Shown here one piece after another: positions 1-7,215 of a DNA stretch of 32,008 nucleotides (position 1 is the first letter of the stretch; each line of letters opens with the position of its first letter). The stretch spans positions 65,655 to 97,662 of the forward strand of contig CAIJZX010000014.1 of assembly GCA_903825245.1 (NCBI GenBank), written 5' to 3'. The notes beneath the pieces are model-generated. The model ran no database searches, was not told the origin of the DNA, and saw only the letters and a program-made list of their open reading frames with translations. The position numbers and the translations under genes were made by a program. This DNA comes from Candidatus Kerfeldbacteria bacterium. Its GTDB lineage: Bacteria; Patescibacteriota; Patescibacteriia; SBBC01; CAIJZX01.

Positions 1-2
1 GT

Positions 3-350
3 CGCCGTAAAATTCAAGAACAGTACAATACCAAGCACGGCATCACGCCGACCACCATTCAGCGCGCCGTTCGTGACGATCGTCTCGCCGGACAAAAACG
101 CGAAATCGAAGACGTACCGACCGTTGACGTCAGCGCCATTCCACCGGATGAATTGCCAATGATTATCCGGCGCTTAACCAATGAAATGGATTTGGCCGCA
201 AAAAATTTGGAATTCGAAAAGGCGGCAGCTTTACGTGACGAAGTAACAAAACTTGAACAACACATACCAGCTAAGCAGCGTCGATCAGTTGGACTCAGCA
301 CCAAGGGCCGCGGAAAAACGATCCGCCGCACACAGATTGGACGAAGGTAG
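3..350 (+). CDS. uvrB: UvrABC system protein B, C-terminal part (partial)
   Basis: The open frame enters from the left edge (codon phase begins at base 3) and ends at TAG 348-350, giving the last 115 residues. UvrB is the DNA-damage-verifying helicase-like subunit of nucleotide excision repair; it loads onto DNA with UvrA and recruits UvrC. The visible part begins in the conserved segment RRKIQEQYNTKHGITPTTI typical of the end of UvrB helicase domain 2. It then has a variable linker and a UVR motif (LTNEMDLAAKNLEFEKAAALRDE region, about residues 57-80 of the fragment), the coiled-coil hairpin that contacts UvrC. The tail after it is basic (KGRGKTIRR). An inverted repeat follows the stop. The next genes are convergent. 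Confidence 0.93.
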   Translation, partial: RRKIQEQYNTKHGITPTTIQRAVRDDRLAGQKREIEDVPTVDVSAIPPDELPMIIRRLTNEMDLAAKNLEFEKAAALRDEVTKLEQHIPAKQRRSVGLSTKGRGKTIRRTQIGRR

Positions 351-395
351 CAGAAAATAACTACTACTTCACGCAATCTATAACTAGATGTTCTA

Positions 396-429
396 CGATA
401 AATCCGGCGCAAAAGCGACGGATTTATCG
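396..429. terminator. Hairpin after uvrB, possibly bidirectional terminator
   Basis: CGATAAATCCG (396-406) pairs perfectly with CGGATTTATCG (419-429). An inner CGC/GCG pair closes an AAAA loop. A second weak hairpin (ATTGAT/ATCAAT, 430-446) runs into TTTTT at 449-453 on the plus strand. It lies between convergent uvrB and the minus-strand peptide genes, so it probably ends uvrB transcription and may act in both directions. The main stem has no T-run directly after it on either strand. Confidence 0.55.
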
Positions 430-492
430 ATTGATATTGAATCAATACTTTTTATTACTACTTACACAAATACAGTATAGGTACGAGAAACA

Positions 493-696
493 TTAACCAG
501 CTGTTTTCGTGTCAGCGATTGGGTGTGATTTTGGTCCAAGACCTTTACACGCATTCGCGTCATTACCAGCATAGATGCACTTAATACAACCAAAGGTTGT
601 ACAACCATCGATCGGACTTGCCGCACGAACGGTGGTCACTCCAAACATACCAAAGGTCGTAATAACAATCCCGGCGAGAATTACTACTTTACGCAT
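493..696 (-). CDS. Small secreted four-cysteine peptide, copy A
   Basis: I do not recognise a family. The ATG at 696 is chosen because a strong Shine-Dalgarno (AAGGAGGTG) sits 6 bases upstream; a longer frame exists but would start inside the ribosome site. The 67-residue product has a clear signal peptide (MRKVVILAGI... ending VRA) with a likely signal peptidase I cut after residue 25 (VRA|ASP). The mature peptide of 42 residues has cysteines at about 32, 37, 40 and 50 (C-x4-C-x2-C-x9-C) and a conserved tail GPKS-x-P-x2-DTK. An even number of Cys in an exported peptide suggests two disulfides. It is a tandem paralogue of the gene at 751-939. The role is unknown; bacteriocin-like effector, protease inhibitor and adhesin fragment are all conceivable. 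Confidence 0.75.
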   Translation of the reverse strand: MRKVVILAGIVITTFGMFGVTTVRAASPIDGCTTFGCIKCIYAGNDANACKGLGPKSHPIADTKTAG

Positions 697-750
697 GATA
701 TTCACCTCCTTCAATTTGTGACATACATACTTGTCATAATGAATAAATAT

Positions 751-939
751 CTAACCATTGTTCTTCGTATCAGAAACTGGTGTCGACTTTGGCCCGGTGC
801 ATACACCTGACCCAGGTAAACACTTGATACAAGCCCAGGTTGTGCAGCCCTCGGTCGGACTTGCCGCACGAACGGTGGTCACTCCAAACATACCCAAGGT
901 TGCAACAACAATCCCGGCGAGAATTACTACTTTACGCAT
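751..939 (-). CDS. Small secreted four-cysteine peptide, copy B
   Basis: Paralogue of the 493-696 gene, 62 residues from the ATG at 939, preceded by the identical Shine-Dalgarno AAGGAGGTG. The signal peptide is nearly identical to that of copy A (three substitutions in the first 25 residues). The mature part (37 residues after VRA|ASP) is more diverged and shorter. Cysteines are at about 32, 37, 40 and 47, with the same C-x4-C-x2-C spacing but only six residues before the fourth Cys. The shared core is GCTT-[FW]-x-CIKC and GPKS-x-P-x2-DTK. It lies downstream of, and on the same strand as, the secreted protease-fold operon at 1069-4748. Whether it is cotranscribed is unclear because hairpins at 1009-1078 separate them. 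Confidence 0.75.
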   Translation of the reverse strand: MRKVVILAGIVVATLGMFGVTTVRAASPTEGCTTWACIKCLPGSGVCTGPKSTPVSDTKNNG

Positions 940-1008
940 GATATTCACCTCCTTCAATTTGTGACATACATACTTGTCATAATGAATAAAATCATTCGCT
1001 CGAGAGAG

Positions 1009-1078
1009 GATCGCAGTGCACACATCGTGTGTACACTGCGATCGTTATCGAAGGAACGATTCGCGTCCTTAGCGAATC
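1009..1078 (-). terminator. Two hairpins closing the secreted protease-fold operon
   Basis: GATTCGC (1058-1064) pairs with GCGAATC (72-78 of the same line, 1072-1078) across the stop codon. Beyond it GATCGCAGTG (1009-1018) pairs with CACTGCGATC (1034-1043), with additional ACAC/GTGT pairing inside. No U-run follows on the minus strand, so this may be a weak terminator or a 3'-end protecting structure. The lipase-like gene at 22634 has the same arrangement: one hairpin over its stop and one beyond. Confidence 0.5.
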
Positions 1079-3993
1079 ACAACCATCTTCTCTGTCCGAG
1101 TCGTCGAACCGGCCTGCAGTCGCAGGAAGTACATGCCCGGATTCACGTCAGAAGTGAATCTCACTGCATGTGCCCCTACCGATTGCACTTCGGAAACCAC
1201 TTCGTGAACCACACGACCTTGAACGTCGATGACCGACAACGTCACCTTTGTGTTGATCGGCAGCGTATACCGAATCATTGCCGATCCGCGTACCGGATTC
1301 GGATACGGGGCAGTCATACTGAGAACCTGAGCTTCGTCCCGTCCCCCGACACCGGTTGTAGCATTCACGACCATGCCCGGAATAATCGCCGCCGGATCAC
1401 CGAAGTACACGTACCCCTGATACTGGAAGGCATACTCCGGATGCTGGGTCATGATCTTGTGTTGAGCGGCGTCAAATGCTTCACCGGCGCTCGGTGCACC
1501 GTGGCGCAAAACAATATCGTTGAACGTCAGTGCCCCGTAAAAATCACCACGGATAAACGTACCGCGCGTTGCGCCGATACCGCAGATCGGACCATGAAGT
1601 GTATCCAACATCGCGTCTTCGAAAATCGGACGTGAGTTGTACGGCAGATTGACGACGTCTTCGGCCCGGTCAAAATCGGCCAGATCACAGGACCATCCGC
1701 TCAGAAACGGATACAGCGAGACCGCCGACGTCTGCGACCAGGAAAAACCTTCGAGCTTGTTCAGGAACGCCCAATTTGCCCTGGTCGTCGTCACACCGAA
1801 CGGCATGATCATGACCGGCAACGAGGTTATGTCCGATGCTGCCATAGACTGCCTCGTGCTGTAGGGAAGATTGAGAACGTCGTCGTTCACCAGCAGAGTA
1901 ACATTGAATTGCTTCCGCGCGGCTGTTGCAATGCTATCCGCCAAGGTCTTGGCGTTGGCACCATTATTGCCGTTGAGCGTTCGCTCATCAATATACCCCG
2001 TCATGTGGCGACTCGCCGGCGCAGTCTGTAGCCGATATTTCTGCATCTTACGAGACATGACCGCGGCTTCTGCCGGAGTGTGTGCCGGAAAAATACCTTC
2101 AGCCACTTCGTTCAGACCGTCGCCGTCAATGTCGCCGTCATCTACTTTCGGCATGTCCGGCGTTAGATATGTTGTCGATCCAAGTATGTGCCCGCTCGGA
2201 TCCAGAACGTAGTGAACCGGCATGATGTCGTACTGAGGCTGTGAACCATACGGGTAGTAACTACACCCATACGGCACATAGTAGGTCGGATTGTTGTGAT
2301 ACAACTCGTTGCTTGCGTCCCCGACCCGCAGAATGAATCGCAGTCCGTAGGGATACCAGGCCTTGGAGAGGTTCTGGATACTACCGAATTGCGAGGTTAC
2401 TTCGGCCATCGTATAGATTGCCGACATCAGCCCGTCAGCGTTATGCATGTTCACCAACGGCTGAATCGCCGATCGGTACGTTTCGTCCGGAATGATCGCC
2501 ACCCACTGAAAAATAGGCAGAACCTGTTCCGGTTGCATCGACTGCTTCGGCGTCGGATACTCCTGGAGCATTGCCACCACCAAACTGTCACCAGCCGACG
2601 GAGTAATGACCACATCCGGAGTGTACTGAATCGGCGAAACAGCAACCTTGCTGTCCAACCGCGTCCGCACTCCGGCTGAATCGATCTCCCACGCCTCGTA
2701 CCAATCTCCGACGTGTCCCGAAGGATCGTCGCAGGTGTACTGATGTGAAGTGCTGGCTGGCCAAGAAACGACCTCCGTGAATGGTCCGGTTGCCGTCGCG
2801 CTTCGTTGAACGAAGAACGACCGCGAGCCGACCTCCAGTTCAGTCATCATCCGAATATGGACACCATTTCCGGCGTCTTCAACTCGGAAAATAGACAGCG
2901 TTGACAGCGGGTTATCGCCACCGGTAGTTGAGGTGACCGAACAGATCCGATCGTCCCAGCCCGGCGCAATTCCGTCAGCACCAGGAAACGGATCCTGATT
3001 ACCATCAAGGACGATGCCATTAACCGAGCGCGCATTCGTGGCATAGACCGTAGCCGTCAACGGACCTTTATACTTCGGGACATCGTTGAAGACCAGGGTT
3101 GTAGCACTAATCCAATGTGCATTCGTTACGGTCAAGCCGTCCGAACCATCAATCACCGGCGACAGACTTTGCTGCATCCGGCAATCGAAGTAGATGGTAT
3201 CCGTTCTGGCTCCGCTGATCGTCGGCTGACGATCGTAAGACGTGCTTTTCACGATCGGTGCCAACACGGTGCCATTCGGATCATATGCGTACATCCGGCT
3301 ATCGATTTGACTGACGCCGTTCCCACCGTTAACCGCCTGATTGACCGTTCGAGCAACAGGAGACATCATGCGACTGAACATGGTATTGATCGATCGATCG
3401 ATATCACTGTTCTGCATGGGAACAGTATACCCGACATACGCACTCAGGCCAGTGGTTTGATAGGCAAATTGCAGAGTATTCTGTGCACCCTCGCAACCAG
3501 CCTGCATCACAAAGGCATTTTGTCCGTGAAGATAGTCCTGGACAAACGACTCTGTAACGCCAATGACGTAATACACCGGTTTGCCGCTGGCATCAAAGTG
3601 CGTAGCAGAGGCGATATCGCCAACATTGTAGCGACTGCCGAAAATCGGCAGATTTAGATCTCGAGCAGTGACCGTCTTGTACGGATTCACCTCATACCAG
3701 TTATCGAGCGTGTGGGCCTTGATATAGACCATTGGCCCATTACCCCGCGTGAAAATGGCGTAGAGGTTGTCGATCGTCACTGCTGGCGAATCAGTCAACG
3801 TCAGGTTCTGGTACGACACGTAGTCGTAATTGTAATTTCCGGCTACATCGGTGAGCTCACCATACGTACCGAGCTCGAATGCTTCGGACTCAAACTGTAC
3901 CGCCAGCGTTCCTGGTGTGCTGTATTGTGCCTGAGCAGGATGTGGGAACACCACCAGGAGCAGGAAGACGAGAATGCTCCTTGTGATTTTCAT
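1069..3993 (-). CDS. Secreted gingipain-fold (C25-like) protein with type IX-like C-terminal sorting domain
   Basis: 974 residues. The signal peptide runs to about residue 22 (PAQAQ). Residues about 620-870 resemble peptidase C25: a calcium-site-like DDGDIDGDG segment followed by FPAHTPAEA, then YPFLSGWSCDLADFD with Cys about 769 at the place of the gingipain nucleophile, GPICGIGATRG, and VYFGDPAAIIPG at the end of the domain. The histidine expected in a GHG-type motif before it is not seen (EGFSW instead), so catalytic activity is doubtful. Residues about 896-974 (PYPNPVRGS ... GMYFLRL ... KMVVIR) match the Por-secretion tail pattern. The start ATG 3993 overlaps the upstream TGA (ATGA) with AGGAGG before it, implying translational coupling. 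The middle contains probable beta-rich domains I cannot name. Confidence 0.72.
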   Translation of the reverse strand: MKITRSILVFLLLVVFPHPAQAQYSTPGTLAVQFESEAFELGTYGELTDVAGNYNYDYVSYQNLTLTDSPAVTIDNLYAIFTRGNGPMVYIKAHTLDNWYEVNPYKTVTARDLNLPIFGSRYNVGDIASATHFDASGKPVYYVIGVTESFVQDYLHGQNAFVMQAGCEGAQNTLQFAYQTTGLSAYVGYTVPMQNSDIDRSINTMFSRMMSPVARTVNQAVNGGNGVSQIDSRMYAYDPNGTVLAPIVKSTSYDRQPTISGARTDTIYFDCRMQQSLSPVIDGSDGLTVTNAHWISATTLVFNDVPKYKGPLTATVYATNARSVNGIVLDGNQDPFPGADGIAPGWDDRICSVTSTTGGDNPLSTLSIFRVEDAGNGVHIRMMTELEVGSRSFFVQRSATATGPFTEVVSWPASTSHQYTCDDPSGHVGDWYEAWEIDSAGVRTRLDSKVAVSPIQYTPDVVITPSAGDSLVVAMLQEYPTPKQSMQPEQVLPIFQWVAIIPDETYRSAIQPLVNMHNADGLMSAIYTMAEVTSQFGSIQNLSKAWYPYGLRFILRVGDASNELYHNNPTYYVPYGCSYYPYGSQPQYDIMPVHYVLDPSGHILGSTTYLTPDMPKVDDGDIDGDGLNEVAEGIFPAHTPAEAAVMSRKMQKYRLQTAPASRHMTGYIDERTLNGNNGANAKTLADSIATAARKQFNVTLLVNDDVLNLPYSTRQSMAASDITSLPVMIMPFGVTTTRANWAFLNKLEGFSWSQTSAVSLYPFLSGWSCDLADFDRAEDVVNLPYNSRPIFEDAMLDTLHGPICGIGATRGTFIRGDFYGALTFNDIVLRHGAPSAGEAFDAAQHKIMTQHPEYAFQYQGYVYFGDPAAIIPGMVVNATTGVGGRDEAQVLSMTAPYPNPVRGSAMIRYTLPINTKVTLSVIDVQGRVVHEVVSEVQSVGAHAVRFTSDVNPGMYFLRLQAGSTTRTEKMVVIR

Positions 3994-4748
3994 CGGCTTG
4001 CCTCCTGGCGCAACATCTCCACCGTCATCGGCGGGCGACGAAGGTCATTGGCAAAACACCGATCAGGGAAAAACGTATCCGTAGGCTGCTTACCATGCTG
4101 GATCGCCGACAATTCCTGTCGGAAGGCGAGCGTCTCACTCGGACGTGGGGCAAACATTGCGCCACGACTGATGAAGAGTACGCGACCCTCGCTGATTTTA
4201 TCCCGCAAGCTTGCCGCTCGCTGAACGATCAGCATCTCGGTTGTCGGCAGTGTTTCCTCGTTACCGATCACCATGTGTTCACAGATACCATTACTCTTCC
4301 AGCAAACCAGAAATTCGTGGTCAGAAACGACCGTGGTTCGAAGAACCATTGTCGTGTCCTTGGCGTATTCGGTTGCCAGAAAATGCAACAATTCATTACG
4401 AGCAACGGGTTGTGCGGACATCTGTCGTCGCGACTGCAAGAACACCATCCGCGACTGACTGACCCGATCGTCCAACTGCTGGCGCGGTGAAAGGTTTTCC
4501 GTCACTTCATCGGTGTCCGTGATGGACATTGAGTCGTCTACCGCCAGACCGTTGATGGCCAACCCATTCCACACCGTATCGCGACCAGCAATGGTCACAA
4601 TGGCCTGGAAATGGAAGGTGTTGTCGTTCAGTACATTGCCCTGGAGAACAACTGGTCCTCCCTGCGCAGTACCGAGATCAATCAATGCCGACTTAGCATA
4701 CGACGGCATTGCCACCAACATCGCGAACACAACCAACAACTTTCTCAT
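3990..4748 (-). CDS. Exported protein of unknown function, first gene of the secreted operon
   Basis: 252 residues from the ATG at 4748, chosen because AAGGAGG lies 5 bases upstream and because it begins a good signal peptide (MRKLLVVFAMLVAMPSYAKS). A longer frame upstream is less likely. I recognise no domain. The mature part has an acidic stretch (TDTDEVTENLS, about residues 77-87), a region with two cysteines (VCWKSNGICEH) and a polar C-terminus with one more Cys. Its last bases overlap the start of the C25-like gene by four (ATGA), so the two are made together. It may be a partner, chaperone or inhibitor of the large protein, but this rests on position only. Confidence 0.7.
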   Translation of the reverse strand: MRKLLVVFAMLVAMPSYAKSALIDLGTAQGGPVVLQGNVLNDNTFHFQAIVTIAGRDTVWNGLAINGLAVDDSMSITDTDEVTENLSPRQQLDDRVSQSRMVFLQSRRQMSAQPVARNELLHFLATEYAKDTTMVLRTTVVSDHEFLVCWKSNGICEHMVIGNEETLPTTEMLIVQRAASLRDKISEGRVLFISRGAMFAPRPSETLAFRQELSAIQHGKQPTDTFFPDRCFANDLRRPPMTVEMLRQEASR

Positions 4749-4877
4749 TACATCCTCCTTGCTACCGGAATGGTAGCGGTGAAAGAAACGGCAAGGGGTT
4801 GTCGAGCATCGATGTCGCTCTATAACAAACAAGGCCTCTCTTCTAGAGAAGATAGGTTGTCAAAGAGCTTTGTATCG

Positions 4878-4906
4878 ACCCTACTCCCCCATGTTTTGCC
4901 TGTCAA
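4878..4906 (-). promoter_or_regulatory. Promoter of the secreted operon
   Basis: On the minus strand TTGACA (4906-4901), 17-base spacer, TAGGGT (4883-4878). A leader of about 120 bases precedes the first gene and holds a small palindrome (TCTTC-TAGA-GAAGA, about 4840-4853). Confidence 0.6.
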
Positions 4907-4922
4907 GTCAAGTTTCAGTAAA

Positions 4923-4955
4923 CAAGAAAAAGCCTGACTCGTGAGAAATCAGGCT
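4923..4955 (-). terminator. Intrinsic terminator, minus strand
   Basis: Minus-strand AGCCTGA (4955-4949), 11-base loop, TCAGGCT (4937-4931), then TTTTTCTTG. There is no T-run on the plus strand, so it is directional. No protein gene on the minus strand ends here, which is part of the case for the ncRNA. Confidence 0.75.
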
Positions 4956-5130
4956 GAAGAAAATAGTGCTGGTGACAGGTGTAATGGAGGTGCCACGACT
5001 TCACCTGTCGTTCTACCGGAAACCCAGGTACGAGCCTATGAGACAAGGGGTCACCGCCAGGAAGTTGTTAAACGAGGCGCCCTGCCAAGCTCCTCGACAA
5101 CCACTTCGACCAGCACAAAAAGAACTACAC
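4923..5130 (-). ncRNA. Candidate structured ncRNA of unknown family
   Basis: This gene-free stretch is highly structured when read on the minus strand. GTGCTGGT (5116-5109) pairs with ACCAGCAC (4973-4966), an eight-base closing helix. Inside it GACAGGTG pairs with CACCTGTC next to the closing helix, and a GAAGT...ACAACTTC / CGAGG...CCTCG arm occupies about 5063-5107. A canonical intrinsic terminator follows (4923-4955). No coding frame with a ribosome site is present. I looked for and did not find RNase P, tmRNA, or 4.5S signature motifs; 6S RNA cannot be excluded. The 5' end and promoter are uncertain; further small hairpins lie at 5130-5190, overlapping the rpsT promoter on the other strand. 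Confidence 0.5.
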
Positions 5131-5166
5131 CTAGTGTAGATCTCACCGAAGATAACAGCAAGACTC

Positions 5167-5195
5167 TTGCCAGGATGAGATAATCCTGTTACACT
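5167..5195 (+). promoter_or_regulatory. Promoter of rpsT
   Basis: TTGCCA (5167-5172), 17-base spacer, TACACT (5190-5195). It gives a leader of about 30 bases before the rpsT ATG at 5232. There is no recognisable Shine-Dalgarno in that leader. Confidence 0.65.
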
Positions 5196-5231
5196 CCGCC
5201 TGTTCATTTTTCTGAATTTATTTATCACAGT

Positions 5232-5492
5232 ATGCCAACAACGACCGCCGCCGCTAAGGCGCACCGACAGAACATCAAGGCTCGCGCCCGCAATAAAGAA
5301 GTTAAAGACAACTTGAAAAAGTTGCAAGTGCGTTTGCGCAAAGCGCAGACCGCAAAGAAGACTGATGACGTTGCGGCCATCATCAAGGAATTTACCAAGG
5401 CGCTTGATAAAGCGGCCCAGAAAAAAGTTGTCCCGCGAAATACCGCCGCGCGAAAGAAGTCGCGATTAGCCGCGATGCTCCGCCGAGCCTAA
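5232..5492 (+). CDS. rpsT: 30S ribosomal protein S20
   Basis: 86 residues, the normal length for S20, a helical-bundle protein that binds 16S rRNA in the small subunit. The sequence begins MPTTTAAAKAHRQNIKARAR and is rich in Lys/Arg/Ala. It keeps the family features: a basic N-terminus, a central amphipathic helix (VKDNLKKLQVRLRKAQTAKK) and the C-terminal VVPRNTAARKKSRLAAML segment that corresponds to the conserved H-KN-A-R-KSRL motif. It starts at the ATG at 5232 without a Shine-Dalgarno. Its stop overlaps the end of convergent holA by four bases. The close pairing with holA is an ordinary bacterial arrangement. Confidence 0.93.
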   Translation: MPTTTAAAKAHRQNIKARARNKEVKDNLKKLQVRLRKAQTAKKTDDVAAIIKEFTKALDKAAQKKVVPRNTAARKKSRLAAMLRRA

Positions 5493-6481
5493 GCCTGAAT
5501 CAGGAACATATCCAACAACGTCTCCGCATCAAGCGGGGACGTTTTGAGATCATGGTCGATGTGCAACAAATTGTGATGCAGGGCACTGAGTGTCGCCACC
5601 GAAAAAAGTTTTGCTTGTGCTAATGCTTTCTGCACGACAAACGGATGAAGTACGGTTTCGGCGGCGATGGCCGATGGCGCGACGCCACGTTCGTGCGCTT
5701 GTTTCACCAGCCACAAATTTCGAATATGGCTAGCCAAGGTTGAGACCAGGGCGAACTCACTCATGCCGGACGCAAGTTCACGATGCAGTAATTCTAAGGC
5801 GCGCGCTGTTTGCCGTTGCCCAAGCGCGTCAGTCAAGGCAAAGATATCGCTGGAATAATCGCTGTGCACGAACGCTTCAACATCGGCAACCGTGACCGGC
5901 GCACCGCCAGCGTGTAAGACAAGTTTTTCCAACTCCGTCGCTCGATGCCAAGGATCATCGCCGCACAAGGCTACCAATCGTTCCGCGGCCGGTGCAGCTA
6001 TTTTTCCGCCGAGTCGCTGTGCTTCTTTGATCGCCCATGTTACGGCTTGTGCAGCTGAAAGTTGCGGAAACTCTTCTCGCTTTTCATCACTGAATTCTAC
6101 GGTACTGGGAATAGTTTTTTTTGGAGTCGTTTTTTTACCGGCCGGGCGGCGACGCGCTGCGGACTTTGCCGCTGCACCAAGCATATCGCGAATTACAACA
6201 ATGACGTCACTCGTTGTTTTCGTAACTGGTTGAAGGATTTTATTGAGATCAGTAACACTGACGACTGCCGGATCATAACGATCCAGCACCACAAAACGTT
6301 TAGCGGCAAAAAACCCCGTCGCTGAAAGCGCTTGCTGTATTTCGGTGGTTGTGGTTGTTGTGCCATCAAGAGTAACTGTGTTGTACGCTTGCGGGTCATG
6401 CTTCGCGATAAACGCGGCTCGCAATTCGGCGAGTCGCCGTGACGATCGATAGGTATCTGCGCCGGTAAGATGGATGATCAT
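5489..6481 (-). CDS. holA: DNA polymerase III, delta subunit
   Basis: 330 residues. The delta subunit is the wrench of the clamp-loader complex: it opens the beta sliding clamp so it can be placed on primed DNA. The N-terminus (MIIHLTGADTYRSSRRLAEL) matches the usual start of HolA (fold similar to AAA+ but without a functional Walker A). It is followed by VTLDGTTTTTTEIQQALSATGFFAAKRFVVLD, which corresponds to the family motif for selecting and comparing two halves of the domain. The C-terminal third (SSDIFALTDALGQRQTARAL ... LASHIRNLWLVKQ) is the collar-domain helical region. An insertion rich in Lys/Pro/Thr (about residues 120-140) is unusual but likely a loop. There is no clear Shine-Dalgarno; the start lies against one arm of an inverted-repeat element. 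Confidence 0.88.
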   Translation of the reverse strand: MIIHLTGADTYRSSRRLAELRAAFIAKHDPQAYNTVTLDGTTTTTTEIQQALSATGFFAAKRFVVLDRYDPAVVSVTDLNKILQPVTKTTSDVIVVIRDMLGAAAKSAARRRPAGKKTTPKKTIPSTVEFSDEKREEFPQLSAAQAVTWAIKEAQRLGGKIAAPAAERLVALCGDDPWHRATELEKLVLHAGGAPVTVADVEAFVHSDYSSDIFALTDALGQRQTARALELLHRELASGMSEFALVSTLASHIRNLWLVKQAHERGVAPSAIAAETVLHPFVVQKALAQAKLFSVATLSALHHNLLHIDHDLKTSPLDAETLLDMFLIQA

Positions 6482-6487
6482 GGTTTG

Positions 6488-6593
6488 ACCCCGTTAGAAA
6501 TGATGAAAACTATCCATACCTAAACTCTTTATGTTTGTGGCTTGAATCAAACTCATTATAGTAATCAAAAGTATTCGTCACTTCTAACGGGGT
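6488..6593. repeat. Miniature inverted-repeat element between holA and an orphan gene
   Basis: A 16-base terminal inverted repeat with one mismatch: ACCCCGTTAGAAATGA (6488-6503) against TCACTTCTAACGGGGT (6578-6593), enclosing AT-rich non-coding DNA. Total length is 106 bp. The left arm reaches within six bases of the holA start. The right arm runs directly into TTGACA and supplies the -35 region of the gene at 6675. No transposase is present, so if mobile it would be non-autonomous. Confidence 0.65.
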
Positions 6594-6621
6594 TGACAAC
6601 CCTCTCGCCAAATGCTAGGTT
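6593..6621 (+). promoter_or_regulatory. Promoter of the orphan gene at 6675
   Basis: TTGACA (6593-6598), 17-base spacer, TAGGTT (6616-6621) preceded by TGC (an extended -10). The -35 hexamer overlaps the edge of the inverted-repeat element by one base. Confidence 0.6.
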
Positions 6622-6674
6622 CGTCCGTTATCCTAACACAACGAAACAGAGTATGCACCTTCCGGAGGGAGTCC

Positions 6675-7043
6675 ATGAACGTTACATTTGTCTCAGCTGA
6701 TCAGCTTGGGTTTGAAGCTCTCGCGACCGAGGGACCAGCAGCAAAGATTCGTCTGAAGTTCGCCATCCTTGATGACGAGCTTGCTATCGGAAACTTCCGC
6801 CACCACCGCAACCTTGTGCACTGGCTTCTGCAGAATCGTTTGCAGGAACGATTGCCGCCTGAGATTTGTGCGGCGCAACCGGTCGTTGAAGAGCAGCGAC
6901 TACTCACTATCTTCGGCAACGTGATGTATAACGGCGAGCTTGAATTAACCGTTTATATTACCCCCCGTCGATGGACAAAGCGACAAGCCGAAGCTGCTAC
7001 CAGACAAACACTGAACGACGTCGTGGCTCACCATGCAGCCTAA
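6675..7043 (+). CDS. Orphan protein of unknown function (122 aa)
   Basis: I do not recognise a family. The ATG at 6675 is chosen over an upstream in-frame ATG because CCGGAGGGAG lies just before it. The product is 122 residues, soluble, with no signal peptide or membrane segment. It mixes charged helices (HHRNLVHWLLQNRLQERLP) with a short beta-like part (LTIFGNVMYNGELELTVYITP) and ends in a basic helix (RRWTKRQAEAATRQTL). The gene stands alone: own TTGACA promoter, strong ribosome site, and an intrinsic terminator 30 bases after the stop. This layout is shared with the orphan genes at 11.4-13.4 kb. Confidence 0.65.
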   Translation: MNVTFVSADQLGFEALATEGPAAKIRLKFAILDDELAIGNFRHHRNLVHWLLQNRLQERLPPEICAAQPVVEEQRLLTIFGNVMYNGELELTVYITPRRWTKRQAEAATRQTLNDVVAHHAA

Positions 7044-7074
7044 TCAGTGCCGGCACTGGCGCGTCTACCAACCA

Positions 7075-7102
7075 CAGCGACTCTAGGGAATCGCTGTTTT
7101 TC
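7075..7102 (+). terminator. Intrinsic terminator of the orphan gene at 6675
   Basis: CAGCGA (7075-7080), 10-base loop, TCGCTG (7091-7096), then TTTTTC. Confidence 0.8.
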
Positions 7103-7186
7103 TTATACGCCCCCGTACTCTGGGGGAAGAAGGAAGCCCCGCTATAAGGCGGGACGACGGAGAGGGCTTGTTGTGGAAAACATCTG

Positions 7187-7215
7187 TTGACGATTTTTCT
7201 CGGCAAGCGCAAACT
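7187..7215 (+). promoter_or_regulatory. Promoter-like site ahead of the structured RNA candidate
   Basis: TTGACG (7187-7192), 17-base spacer, CAAACT (7210-7215). The pattern is like that of the orphan genes (TTGACG-N17-CAAGGT at 12521). Two DnaA-box-like words, TTGTGGAAAA (7171) and TTATCCACC (about 7219), flank it. Confidence 0.4.

Larger units (their letters stand above)
493..990 (-). repeat. Tandem duplication containing the two Cys-peptide genes
   Basis: Two direct copies of about 250 bp. Shared blocks include the signal-peptide coding sequence, the Shine-Dalgarno and the upstream leader (approximately 614-748 and 858-990). The leader of both contains the dyad TGACA-N8-TGTCA (positions about 720-737 and 962-979), a possible operator or hairpin kept in both copies. 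The copies differ mainly in the mature-peptide region, including a 5-codon length difference. Confidence 0.8.

Noticed and set aside
961-1635. Plus-strand open frames antisense to the C25-like gene (also 1637-4490)
   Set aside because: They are shadows of a gene with signal peptide, domain matches and ribosome site on the other strand; they have no ribosome sites of their own.
5013-5327. 104-codon minus-strand frame over the rpsT promoter
   Set aside because: It begins antisense inside rpsT, has no Shine-Dalgarno and no protein-like pattern; the structured RNA explains the region better.
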